Assembly: GCA_030737835.1 (NCBI GenBank)
Contig: JAUJYN010000036.1
Coordinates: 1,054,001 to 1,118,000, forward strand
Length of the DNA: 64,000 nucleotides
Source: Acorus gramineus
Lineage: Eukaryota; Streptophyta; Magnoliopsida; Acorales; Acoraceae
Direction of reading: 5' to 3'
Positions 46,343 to 56,982 of the stretch are shown piece by piece. Within the stretch, counting starts at the first letter, position 1, and each line of letters begins with the position of its first letter. The notes under the pieces are model-generated. The model was not told where the DNA came from and searched no databases. It saw only the letters and a list, made by a program, of their open reading frames with translations. The position numbers and the translations under genes are program-made.

Positions 46343-47522
46343 ATGGCTCCTCGTGGAGGACGGCGCGGACGAGGTCCCTCTCGACCTTTGGAGGTTTCCG
46401 ACCTGCCAGATGCTATTGGAGAGTCCTCAGCCGTGAGGCCAGGATCGGCAGTGGAGCCTCCTGCCTGGGAGCGCGCGTTTGCGCGGTTAGCAGATTTGGT
46501 GGAGACGCAGACCAGGGCATTGGAGGCCCAGACGAGGATGTTGGCAGAGCAGGCACGGGATATTCAGGAGCTGCGGGCGGCCCGCGAGGCAGTTCCGCAG
46601 GTTCCTCTGGTGGCAGATCCACCTGTGGTACCCGATGTACCCCCAGTCCCTGTGGTTGTTCCAGCGGCGAGAGTTCAGGATCCCCGGAGAGGGAGGTGGG
46701 GCTAGAGGCTGCAGCGCGAGTGCAGCAGAGTGGCCTCGCAGCCTTTCTGAAGCTCCACCCTCCCGAGTTCCACGGTCAGACGGCGGATCCCCTTGTCCCA
46801 GAGCGATGGTTGATGGAGGTGGATGCGATCTTCTCGACCATGCTTTGCACCGACCGCCAGCGAGTCTCCCTGACCACTTTTATGCTGAAGGGTAGCGCCG
46901 CCGACTGGTGGGCTACTAGATCAGTGGACATCCCGGAGGGAGTGGAGCAGCTTACATGGGCGGAGTTCCGGAGGTATTTCTTGGAGGAGTACTTCCCGTT
47001 CTCGACGAGGCAGATCGTGATGCGGGAGTTTGAGCAGCTGACGCAGGGCTCTATGTCCGTCGCTGACTACTCCACGCGCTTCACGAGGCTATCCAGATTT
47101 GCTCCAGCCTTGGTGATGGACGAGGAGACGAGGTGCCGTCGATTCGAGCTTGGCCTCAGCAGCGCCATTCGGGTGCATGTTACCTCCCAGGCATTCACGA
47201 GGTACTCCGACTTGGTGTCTCGAGCGAAGACAGTCGAGCGAGACCTCGGGATCCTCGTGACGGTTCCGACCCCTTCGGCAGATCAGAGGCCACCCAGGAG
47301 CCAGGACCAGGGACAGCGCAGGAAGAAGAGGGCCCGCTTTGATCGGTCAGCGGCTGCCCCTCCTCCAGCAGATGTGGTGCCAGCGCGAGGTCCAGCACCC
47401 ATCGCAGCAGTGCCGGTCCAGGCGAGGCGACCAGAGTTGCGGCGCTGTTATCACTGTCAGCGCATCGGGCATATCTTGTATAATTGCCCTGATGCTGGCC
47501 GACCCAGAGTGATGCCTCCGCA
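46343..47522 (+). pseudogene. gag: Tek-4 gag, two 1-nt deletions
   Basis: Gag is the structural protein that packages the element RNA. ATG at 46343 begins MAPRGGRRGRGPSRPLEV. A heptad-rich ARLADLVETQTRALEAQ stretch suggests a coiled coil. By comparison with Tek-3, one base is missing near 46685, moving the frame to that of 46696, where the Gag core (FLKLHPPEFHG, DWWATR, QLTQGSMSVADYSTRFTRL) and a CX2CX4HX4C zinc knuckle (CYHCQRIGHILYNC, about 47445-47490) are read. A second 1-nt deletion lies between about 47510 and 47523, in the Gln-rich linker. In this family gag and pol normally form one long frame. Confidence 0.92.
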
Positions 47523-48377
47523 ATGCAGCAGCAGCCGTTTCAGCAGCAGCGCCAACAGCAGCCTTAGCGCCAGCCGCAGCAGCAGCCTCAGCGTCAGCAG
47601 CAGCCACGGGGTGGCCATGTTGACCAGAGGAGGCAGCCAGCGCAGCCGGCGAGGCGTGCCCCTGCTCCTCAGCCGCAGTTCGTGCAGGGCCGAGTGGCAG
47701 CGCTTTCAGCAGAGGAGGCTCAGGCATCAGGCAGCGTGGTCAGAGGTACTGTTCAGATCTCCCAGCTTCCTGCTTATGTATTGTTTGATTCCGGAGCCAC
47801 CCACTCGTTCGTGTCTCCCGCTTTCGCGAGACGGACGGGCGTGGCGTCCGCCTCTTTGGATGCTATCTTGGAGATATCATTTCCCGTGGGAGACCGCATT
47901 CTCCTCCGTTCTGTGTACAGAGGGTGTACGGTAGAGGTCGCGGAGCATGAGTTTTCAGTGGAGTTGGTGAAGCTCGAGATGACGGATTTTGATGCCATCC
48001 TGGGAATGGATTGGCTTGCAGCTAGTCATGCCAGCATCGACTGTTTTGCCAAGTCGGTGTCTTTCCACCTTCCGGGTCGGAGGTCCTTCCAGTTCGTGGG
48101 CGATCGCGACGTGGCCCCTTTGGGGTTCATGTCATCCATGCAGGCGTGGAGACTCCTTCAGGGAGGATGCGAGGGCTTTCTAGCATATATTGCTCAGGAG
48201 GATGCACCGCTGCGGGCAGATATCAGTCAGACTCCGGTCGTGGTAGAGTATCCCGAGGTTTTTCCCGATGATCTTCCGGGATTACCGCCGGATCGCGCGA
48301 TCGAGTTTGAGATCAATCTGATTCTGGGGACCGAGCCGGTTTTGAGGCTCCGTACCGGATGGCCCCTGCAGAGCTGA
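47523..48377 (+). pseudogene. pol: Tek-4 protease region, with one stop and a terminal frameshift
   Basis: After the linker shift the frame runs through Gln codons, meets a TAG at 47565-47567 (CAG to TAG fits one C-to-T change), and is open again to 48377. The retropepsin active site [13 protein letters not shown] lies at about 47778-47816 and a conserved ILGMDWL segment follows at about 47997. The protease would cut the Gag-Pol precursor. Near 48345 a third 1-nt deletion, seen against Tek-3, cuts the link to RT, and the frame ends in unrelated residues. Confidence 0.92.
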
Positions 48378-51127
48378 GGGTGCTCAAGGAGCAGTTGGAG
48401 GAGTTGCTGGAGAAGGGCTTCGCACGTCCGAGTGTTTCTCCGTGGGGAGCCCCTGTCCTGTTCGTCCGGAAGAAGGACGGTTCGCTGCGGCTGTGTATTG
48501 ATTACAGGCAGCTGAATAAACGGACAGTGAAGAACAAGTACCCGTTGCCGCGGATCGACGATCTGTTTGACCAGCTCCAGGGAGCGCGTGTCTTTTCCAA
48601 GATCGATCTCCGCTCGGGGTACTATCAGCTGAAGATCCGGGAGTCAGACATTCCGAAGACGGCCTTTCGCACCCGGTATGGGCACTACGAGTTCAGAGTA
48701 CTGCCATTCGGGTTGACGAACGCGCCGGCGGCCTTCATGGATCTGATGAACCGGGTATTTCGGCCCTTCCTCGACTCCTTTGTGGTAGTATTCATCGATG
48801 ACATATTGGTGTACTCGAGGAGTCTTGAGGAGCACGCTCACCATCTTCGCACTGTCTTGGAGACTTTGGCCAGACATCAGTTGTTCGCCAAGTTCAGCAA
48901 GTGCGAGTTCTGGTTGGAGCGTATGGCCTTTCTGGGCCATGTGATTTCCGGTGAGGGCATATCTGTGGACCCGGAGAAGACGCTCGCCGTGTCGAATTGG
49001 CGTCGACCGTCGAACCCCACAGAGATTCGGAGCTTCTTGGGCTTGGCGGGTTATTACAGGAGGTTTGTCGAGGGTTTCTCGAAGATAGCCGTTCCTCTTA
49101 CCCGCCTCACTCGGAAGGATGTTCGGTTCGAGTGGTCCCCTGCTTGCGAGGAGAGCTTCCAGGAGCTGAAGCGAAGGCTCACCTCAGCGCCAGTTCTTAC
49201 CCTTCCGTCTGGGAGTGGTGGGTTCACAGTTTACACAGATGCATCGCAGTTGGGTGTGGGTTGCGTCCTGATGCAGCACGGTAAGGTTGTGGCTTACGCG
49301 TCTCGTCAGTTGAAGCCCCATGAGCAGAATTACCCCACCCACGACCTTGAGTTGGCAGCGATCATCTTTGCGCTGAAGATGTGGAGGCATTACCTCTATG
49401 GAGAGGAGTTCGAGCTCTTTACTGATCATAAGAGCTTGACATATCTGCAGTCCCAGCCGGAGCTCAACATGCGTCAGAGACGTTGGGTTGAGTTCCTGAC
49501 GGACTACGATTGTGACATCGCTTACCATCCGGGTAAGGCGAATGTCGTGGCAGATGCGCTCAGTAGGCAGCCCTTGGGCATGGCCGCCCATATGGCTGTC
49601 CGTCGTTGGAGGCTTCTGGAGGAGGCCGCTTGCTGGATTAGCATTCGAGAGACTCCTGCTGGTGGCTTTTTGGCCAGGCTAGTGGTGCAGCCAGTCCTTC
49701 TCGACGATATCCGCACGGCTCAGGCTCAGGATCCGCATTTTATAGTCCTCTCTGAAGGCGTCGCCCGGGGCGAGCGTCCGGACTACCAGATTCGCGCGGA
49801 CGGGATCCTGCGATTCAGAGGCCGAGTGTGCATTCCCGACGACGCAGAGCTGAAGCGGAAGATTCTGGACGAGGCCCATCGTTCGAGGTACACAGTGCAT
49901 CCTGGTGGCACGAAGATGTACAGGGGCCTTCGTCGCGGCTACTGGTGGCGCGGGATGAAGACGGATATCGCCCGTTTCGTTGCCCGATGCCTAGTATGCC
50001 AGCAGGTGAAGTCGGAGCATCAGCGCCCTGCGGGGAAGCTGCAGTCCATTGAGATCCCTCAGTGGAAGTGGGAGCAGATCACCATGGACTTCGTCTCGGG
50101 TTTGCCGAGGTCACGTTCGGGTCGCGATGCCATCTGGGTGATCGTCGACCGGCTGACGAAGTCTGCTCATTTCCTCCCCATCCGACTCACCGATTCTCTG
50201 GACACCCTGGCGCAGTTATTTGTCTCCGAGATTGTCCGTCTCCATGGCACTCCAGTCAGCATCATTTCCGATCGAGACGCGCGTTTTACTTCGAGGTTCT
50301 GGCGTAGCCTCCAGCACGCCCTTGGTACGAACCTCCATTTCAGTACAGCGTTTCATCCGCAGACGGACGGCCAGTCGGAGAGGACGATCCAGACTCTTGA
50401 GGACATGCTGCGGGCCTGTGTTCTCGATTTTGGGGGCAGTTGGGAGAGGCACCTTCCGTTGGTGGAGTTTGCCTACAACAACAGCTACCACTCGAGCATC
50501 CGGATGGCTCCTTATGAGGCACTTTATGGCCGCAGCTGTAGGTCCCCCCTGTGTTGGGACGAGGTCGAAGAGCGCCAGTTGGAGGGACCAGAGATCGTTC
50601 ACCAAACCTCAGAGATGGTGAAGACGATTCGCGAGCGTATCCGAGTCGCTCAGAGTCGTCAGAAGTGCTACGCCGACCATCGTCGCCGTGAGCTCACCTT
50701 CGAGGTTGGTGACCATGTGTTCTTGAAGGTGTCCCCGATGAAGGGCATCTTCCGATTCGGTGTGCTGGGCAAGTTGAGTCCGCGTTTCATTGGGCCGTTC
50801 CTCATCCTCGAGCGAGTTGGAGAGGTGGCCTATCGCATAGCTCTGCCCCCACAGTTGGCTCAGGCTCATGACGTCTTCCATGTCTCGCAGCTGAGGCGAT
50901 ACGTCCACGATCCTGCTCACGTCATCCCGTTCGAGCCGCTCGTCTTCGAGCCGGACTTGTCTTTCGTTGAGCAGCCGATTGAGATCCTGGACCGCCGCGA
51001 GAAGAGGCTCCGCACCAAGACCGTCCAGCTGGTCAAGGTGCGATGGCAGCACCGTTCCGGTGCCGAGGCCACTTGGGAGCTCGAGGACGCCATGCGTGAC
51101 GCGTATCCGCATCTTTTCCCTTCTTAG
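48359..51127 (+). CDS. pol: Tek-4 reverse transcriptase, RNase H, integrase and chromodomain
   Basis: A 922-codon open frame. [22 protein letters not shown] (44-63), DLRSGYYQ (83-90), catalytic FIDD (145-148). RNase H: TDAS (D294), E331, D356, ADALSRQ (D399). Integrase: HHCC zinc site (H507, H514, C544, C547), catalytic D577, D638 and E674 with the DX35E spacing. Last about 54 residues: a chromodomain with VRWQH and ATWE, which in chromoviruses reads chromatin marks. All catalytic residues checked are intact. The M at residue 1 is an artefact of the upstream 1-nt deletion near 48345; the natural product would be part of a Gag-Pol precursor. The PPT follows 30-50 bp after the stop. Confidence 0.95.
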   Translation: MAPAELRVLKEQLEELLEKGFARPSVSPWGAPVLFVRKKDGSLRLCIDYRQLNKRTVKNKYPLPRIDDLFDQLQGARVFSKIDLRSGYYQLKIRESDIPKTAFRTRYGHYEFRVLPFGLTNAPAAFMDLMNRVFRPFLDSFVVVFIDDILVYSRSLEEHAHHLRTVLETLARHQLFAKFSKCEFWLERMAFLGHVISGEGISVDPEKTLAVSNWRRPSNPTEIRSFLGLAGYYRRFVEGFSKIAVPLTRLTRKDVRFEWSPACEESFQELKRRLTSAPVLTLPSGSGGFTVYTDASQLGVGCVLMQHGKVVAYASRQLKPHEQNYPTHDLELAAIIFALKMWRHYLYGEEFELFTDHKSLTYLQSQPELNMRQRRWVEFLTDYDCDIAYHPGKANVVADALSRQPLGMAAHMAVRRWRLLEEAACWISIRETPAGGFLARLVVQPVLLDDIRTAQAQDPHFIVLSEGVARGERPDYQIRADGILRFRGRVCIPDDAELKRKILDEAHRSRYTVHPGGTKMYRGLRRGYWWRGMKTDIARFVARCLVCQQVKSEHQRPAGKLQSIEIPQWKWEQITMDFVSGLPRSRSGRDAIWVIVDRLTKSAHFLPIRLTDSLDTLAQLFVSEIVRLHGTPVSIISDRDARFTSRFWRSLQHALGTNLHFSTAFHPQTDGQSERTIQTLEDMLRACVLDFGGSWERHLPLVEFAYNNSYHSSIRMAPYEALYGRSCRSPLCWDEVEERQLEGPEIVHQTSEMVKTIRERIRVAQSRQKCYADHRRRELTFEVGDHVFLKVSPMKGIFRFGVLGKLSPRFIGPFLILERVGEVAYRIALPPQLAQAHDVFHVSQLRRYVHDPAHVIPFEPLVFEPDLSFVEQPIEILDRREKRLRTKTVQLVKVRWQHRSGAEATWELEDAMRDAYPHLFPS

Positions 51128-51159
51128 ATGTTCTTGTATTTATTTTGAGGACAAAATTT

Positions 51160-51175
51160 CCTAAGGGGGGGAGAA
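51160..51175 (+). other. Tek-4 polypurine tract
   Basis: CTAAGGGGGGGAGAA abuts the 3' LTR and follows the family motif GGACAAAATTTCC. Confidence 0.88.
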
Positions 51176-54100
51176 TGTTATATATGTGTCACTTTTTGCC
51201 TTCTGGTAACCATTGGAGCATTTTGGCAGTTTTTGAGTTTTTTTCATTTTTTGATCGGAACAGTAAAATTTTGGACTGTTAGCTATCGTCCTGTGTTTGA
51301 GGACTCTGATTGAAAATCTAACTGCATATTATGTGTCCTGGTGCCATTCTAAGCCACTCACAAAAATTTCATCGAATTCCGGTAACGTTTCCGAAATTTC
51401 ACAGTTCCGGGGCGTATCCGGGTTTTGACCGAGCGAGAAGTCATTGGGAGAGTTGACTCGGTCAAAGTGGGCCCATGACTTGGTCAACCCTTTTTGTTTT
51501 TTTGTGTGGTTGGGTTGACCCAAGTCAAATCCCACTTAATTAATCTTGTTTACCCTAATTCAAGTGAGTGTTGACTTATTTAAAGTGAAAGCTAAAAAGG
51601 TTCCTCACTATTCATCATCTTCTCCCTTGGAATTTCTCTCTCCCCCCTCTCTCTTTTTCTTAGTTTTGAGCCACCTAGGATGCTTGAAGCTTAAAACTCA
51701 AAACATAGAAAGGTTAGATCCGGTCCCGATCTACACCCCGGTGTTTTCAGATTCGAATTCCGAGGTGTTTAGCCCCTTCTCCCCCTCTCTTTTCTCCCCT
51801 GATTTGAGCCATTTCAAGGGCTAGGGAGGAGCTCGGCGGTGGAGGTCTTTGGGGAGGTGTTTCGGTGCGCAGAGAGCAACTGAACTTTCCTTCCTTCCCT
51901 TGGTAAGCTCTTTTTCCTTCTTTTTTTTTTTGGCTTAGATGCTTGTTAGGAGGGTGGTTTTGAGGTTGGGTGGTGGTCGGCGGCTGTGGGTGGCTGTAGG
52001 TGGTGGTTGGGGGCGGTCGGAGGCCATGCATGGCCTGTGGTTGGTGGTAGAGGAGCTCGGGCAGGGAGGTTGGTTGTCTCGGGCAGCAGGCAGCACAGGC
52101 GCAGCAAGCAGGCGTGCAGTGGCAGGGCGCGCGCGGGTGTGCACTCAGGCAACGTGCTGGGCGCTGGGCGCTGGGCGTGCTGGGTGCGTTGGGCGTGCTG
52201 GGCGAGGGTGCTGGGCGCTGGGCGCTGAGCACCGTGCAGGAGCATGCGCGCGGGGCGCTGGGCAAGGGCACAGGCGTGCGCGCGGTGAGGAGAGCAGTGG
52301 GTGCGAGCGGGCGGGTGCGTGTGCGGGGCGATGCGCTGGGGCGCGGTGTGCACGGGTGCACCCGGGGCTGGGCGAGCGGCTGGTCGAAGGATGATGCGCG
52401 TGGTGGTCCGCGCGGACCATGCGGGTGTGCGCGCGGGTTGCTGCGCTGGGGTGCAGCGAGCACGCGATGCACCTGGGGTGATCCGGCAGGGAGTCCGGGC
52501 ATGCAGGCTGGGCTCGGCAGTGCGTCGGGGCGCGCAGGCCGGGGCTCGGCTGTGCGCCCGGGGCGGGTGGTCGTGCGAGCAGCTGCCCGGGGAGTTCGGG
52601 AGTGAGCCGGGGTGCTCGGGCTAGCGTGCGTACGGGCCGTATGTACGTTTGCCCGAGTGTTGGGTATTTTTAGAGTAGTTTTGGTATATTTGTGGATTTT
52701 ACTCACCAAGTTGATACCCTGTCTTGGAGATCTTGACGGACGGTCGCGCGACGACCCGATTTCCTGTGAGTGGGACAATCCAACCCAGTTGGGAGGCGCT
52801 ATACGCACTTGGGCGTATACCGTCCTCCCCTGGGGCACCATAGATTAATATTAACCTCTTAAATATGTAATCCATGCAGCATGATTGATATGCAGTATGC
52901 ATGCTACCCTAGGCTGAGTATGTTAGGGACTTGCACCCTTAGGTTGTGTAAGAGCCACGCATCTTGTCACCTTGTTATCATGCTAGGAAAGCCTCGGCCC
53001 TTGTATGCGTCCTATTAGTTTAATTTGTTAAATTAAATGCAACTGGTAATATTATTGCATGCCTTAGGGAATATTAAGGGGCCTTGCGAGGTCAACATTG
53101 AGACCCGGGCTAGGGTGCTCCGTGTTCCTTGTTTGGTTGTCGGGACGTCCTATATCGGGACCTCATGGTGCCCGCCCAAGGTTTCTTTTCCCGTCTATGT
53201 TAATGCATGTTCCCCGCATCTTGGTTATGCGCCCTGGTGGAATTCTGATGAATTCAAGACATTAGAGTTGTAGAGATGTGTTGTCAGCGGATCCGAGTGG
53301 ATCATATGCGTGTGAGTAGGCTGTTTCTCTCCCCTTCGTTGGATCCGTGTAGGGACTCCTCAGCATAGACAGACTATCCTGACAGAGGGCTCCCATCAGT
53401 AGGCACCTCCTCATCTTTGACTCGGACTGTGCTGAATGTGGGAGTAGACCAGGTAAGCTACGGTGTGGAGGAGAGGCTATCGGTGGGCCAAGGGTGATTA
53501 ACAGCCTAGTCAGTCCCAATATCCTATGTCACCTGTTGAGGGTGAGGGTGAGGGTGTATGGATGTGTATGGATGGGTTTGGATGATTATAAGTCCCAATA
53601 TCCTATGTCACCTATTGAGGGGTGAGGGTGAGGGTATGGTGGTTCGGCGATGTAACGAACTACTGGATTTATGTTGTATGCCACTTTGAGGCTAGTTGCT
53701 GATTAATGGTGGTTAATATGATCTGTGATGCATGGGTTGTGCTATTCACTGAGCGTGTGGCTCACCCCTCGCATAATTATTTTTCTCCAGTGATTACTGA
53801 GGAGGACTTGAAGGAGGAACTCCCTGAGCGACTGCACCAGTAGCGGAGTAGCGCTACGTCCCGCGAGTTTCTGAGGCCATCAGCATCCTTCCATTTTATT
53901 GTATGTATATATTTCTGTGCTTGGGCACCCAGTTTGGATTGTATTTGGTTGTATGTGTGTATATTGGCTCTCACAGGATATTTGATTTGTATCGAATCTG
54001 TAGTATGTTTTTGGATTACAGACTCAGTCTTTTAGCTTCCGCTTTTGGTGTATATATTATGTCAGCCCTGCTTTGTAGTCTGTGTTGTCTTTATAGCTGT

Positions 54101-54188
54101 TGTATGAGTATATGATTGAACTCCTATTTTACTGATATCATATATACACTTGTCGCGTCCCGGGGACGGCCGCCCTGGGGTCGTGACA
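51176..54188 (+). repeat. Tek-4 3' LTR
   Basis: 3013 bp with the module order of the 5' LTR but no MITE. Donor CTTGGTAAG (GT at 51903), GC-rich tract (about 52050-52635), first acceptor changed from CAG to GAG (52727-52729), donor GTGAGT (52766), 115-bp module (about 53076-53190), acceptor CTCCAG (ending 53790). It has one fewer 'gggctcccat' unit than the 5' LTR. Confidence 0.92.
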
Positions 54189-55451
54189 CACGCAACGATC
54201 CGGGTTTCTGTGAGTGGGACAATCCAACCCAGTAGGGAGGCGTTCGATGCACGTAGGCGTGCATTGCCCTCCCCTGGGGCACCATAATTGTGTATTAACT
54301 TGTGATAAATGTAAAACTATGCAATGCATGATTAATATGATGTAACCATGCCACATTAGACTTTGTATGCTAGGGATATGCACCCATATATCATGTATAG
54401 AGGCCTATGCATGCCTAGACACCATGTCCCTTGATTGGAAAGCCCCGAACTATGTATGTTCCCATCTAGTTTAATCTAATTAAATCAAAATGAGAGCATA
54501 TTGTTATAAGCATGCCTTAGAGAATATTATAACCTTGTTGTTATAATATATGTTTCCCCGCATCTTAGTTATGCGCCCTGGAGGAATTCTTGAGAATTCA
54601 TGACATTATTAGTGTTACAAATCGTTGTCGACGGATCCAAGAGGATCGTATCCGTGTGAGTAGGCTGTCTTCTCCTTTTGGTTGGATCCGATGTAGGGAC
54701 TCCCCGGCGTTGGAAAGCTGACCTGACAGAGGGCTCCCGTCCGTAGGTACCTCCGATGCGTCGGACAGTACTGATAGTGGGAGTATACCAGGTAGAGGCT
54801 ACGGAGTGTGGGAGAGGCTACCGGGTGGACCAGGGGTGGAGAGCGGTCTAGTATGCCCCAAGAGGCCCATGTCACCCCTTAAAGGGTGAGGGTGAGGGGG
54901 GGGTGGGTTGGCGATGAAACGACCCACTAGATTGTGTAGTTGCTCCCGTTTAGGGACTATAAATTATTTAAGGTTAATATGAATTGTGATGCATAGATTG
55001 TGCCATTCACTGAGCGTGTGGCTCACCCCTCGCATATTCTTTTCCTCCAGTTATATCTGAGTCGGATCTGAAGGAGGAGCTCCCCGAGGCACCACAGCAG
55101 TAGCGGAGCAGCGTCACTTTTGGGTTCTGCGAGTGAGAGGCCATCAGCATCCCCTTCTTGATTGTATGTATTGTTATCCGTGCTTGGGCACACACTTGTA
55201 TTTGGATGTCATTGTGTATATTGGCTCTCACAGGACAGTTGATTATGTATTCGGGTCTGTAATGTCTTTGAATTACAGACTCAGTCGTTTAAGCTTCCGC
55301 TATTTGTATATATTATGTCAGCTACCTTATTGTCTGTGTTGTCATTTTCGATGTTGTTTAGAGTATTTTATTGATCTCCTGTATAGACTGCTGATATTAT
55401 ATATATATTTGCCACGTATCGGGGACGGCCGCCCTGGGGCGTGACAAAAGT

Positions 55452-55463
55452 TGGTATCAGAGC
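55452..55463 (+). other. Tek-3 primer-binding site (initiator tRNA-Met)
   Basis: TGGTATCAGAGC, 5 nt after the 5' LTR end at 55446. Confidence 0.93.
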
Positions 55464-55559
55464 CTGGTCCTGTCAGAGCCAATTGTTTTCTTAGAGATGA
55501 GTCCTAGGATTTCTATATGAGTATTCTGATCCTAGTGTCTGTTTTCTTAGGTTGCTGAT

Positions 55560-56982
55560 ATGCCTCCTCGCAGAGGAATGCGTGGACGTGGTCCCCCTCG
55601 GCCTTTGGAGGTTCCCAGACCTACCAGAGGCGAGGAGTCTACTGGAGAGTCCTCGGCTATGAGGCCAGGACCGGCGCAGGAGCCTCCTGCATGGGAGCGT
55701 GCTTACGCTCGTATCGCAGATCTGGTGGAGACTCAGACTAGGGCACTGGAGGCCCAGACTAGGGCGTTAGCTGATCAGGCACGAGAGATCCAGGAGCTGC
55801 GGGCGGCCCGCGAGGCAGTTCCACAGGTCCCCTTGGTGGCAGATCCACCGGTGGTGCCCGACGTACCCCCTGTCCCCGTGGTGATTCCGGTGGTGGGAGT
55901 TCAGGATCCCCTGGAGAGGGAGGTGGAGCTAGAGGCTGCAGCACGAGTGCATCAGAGCGGCCTCACTGCCTTTCTGAAGCTCCACCCTCCCGAGTTCCAT
56001 GGCCAGACGGCGGACCCCCTTGCCCCTGAGCGTTGGTTGATGGAGGTAGACAAGATCTTCTCGACCATGCACTGCACCGACCGCCAGCGTGTCTCCCTGG
56101 CCACCTTCATGTTGAAGGGTAGCGCCGCCGACTGGTGGGCTACCCGATCGGTGGACATCCCCGAGGGAGTGGAGCGACTTCTATGGGCTGGGTTCCGGAG
56201 GTATTCTGGAGGAGTACTTCCCGTTTTCGACACGCCAGATCGTGATGCGAGAGTTCGAGCAGCTGACGCAGGGCTCCATGTCAGTCGCTGACTACTCCAC
56301 ACGCTTCACGAGGCTTTCCAGGTTCGCCCCCGCCTTGGTGATGGATGAGGAGACGCGATGCCGTCGTTTCGAGATGGGTCTCATTAGCACCATCCGGGTG
56401 CATGTCACCTCTCAGGCGTTCACGAGGTACTCAGACTTGGTGTCTCGTGCGAAGACAGTCGAGCGAGACCTTGGGGTCCCTTTGGGGGTTCCAACCCCTT
56501 CTGCAGACCAGAGGCCCCCAGGAGCCAGGACCAGGGACATCGCAAGAAGAAGTGCCCCCGCTTTGATCAGTCAGCGGCTGCCGCTACTCCAGTCGATGTG
56601 GTGCCAGCGCGAGGTCCAGCACCCATTGCGGCAGTACCAGTCCAGGCCAGGCAACCGGAGAGGCGGCGCTGTTACCATTGTCAGCGCGTCGGGCATATTT
56701 TATATAATTGCCCTGATGCTGGCCGACCCCGTGTGCTGCACCCGCAGCAGCAGCAGCTGCACCAGCAGCAGCCGCACCAGCAGCAGCAGCCACGCCAGCA
56801 GCAGCAGCCACAGCGTCAGCAGCAGCAGCCACAGGGTGGCCGAGTTGACCAGAGGAGGCAGCCAGTGCAGCCTGCGAGGCGTGCCCCTGCTCCTCAGCCG
56901 CAGTTTGTTCAGGGTCGAGTTGCAGCTTTTACAGCCGAGGAGGCGCAGGCTTCGGGTAGCGTGGTCCGAGGTATTGTTTTGA
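55560..56982 (+). pseudogene. gag: Tek-3 gag with two frameshifts
   Basis: Starts MPPRRGMRGRGPPRPLEV and stays open to about 56203, where 2 nt are missing relative to Tek-4 (TATTCTGG against TATTTCTTGG). It continues in the frame of 56242 (FEQLTQGSMSVADYSTRF). A further 1-nt deletion near 56518 moves it to the frame of 56598, which carries the zinc knuckle CYHCQRVGHILYNC and a long Gln-rich linker (CAG/CAC repeats, 56740-56835) leading into the protease. Gag could not be made whole from this copy. Confidence 0.92.

Larger units (their letters stand above)
42206..54188 (+). mobile_element. Tek-4: young, nearly intact Tekay-type Ty3/Gypsy chromovirus element inside the Tek-3 5' LTR
   Basis: Perfect target duplications CACGC (42201-42205 and 54189-54193). 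LTRs are 4017 bp (5', with a MITE; 3134 bp without the MITE and its duplicated site) and 3013 bp (3'). The interior is 46223-51175. Domain order gag-PR-RT-RH-INT-CHD, the initiator tRNA-Met PBS and the C-terminal chromodomain place it in the chromoviruses, most like Tekay/Del. The frame is broken at four places, all upstream of the RT. Confidence 0.95.
40854..55446 (+). repeat. Tek-3 5' LTR, split by Tek-4
   Basis: About 2605 bp without Tek-4. Modules: CTCTCT/GAAGAAG leader (41308-41400), donor GGGTAAGT (GT at 41618), GC-rich tract (about 41725-42070), acceptor CTTGCAG (ending 42185), conserved ATCTTGACGGACGGTCACGC segment where Tek-4 inserted, second donor GTGAGT (54210), GGGTGAGG repeat (54886-54900), acceptor CCTCCAG (ending 55050), hairpin (about 55255-55281), end GGGGCGTGACA. 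Confidence 0.92.

Noticed and set aside
46413..46622. Antisense frames across gag and pol of Tek-4 and Tek-3
   Set aside because: They mirror the codon bias of the real gag-pol frame and carry no domain of their own.
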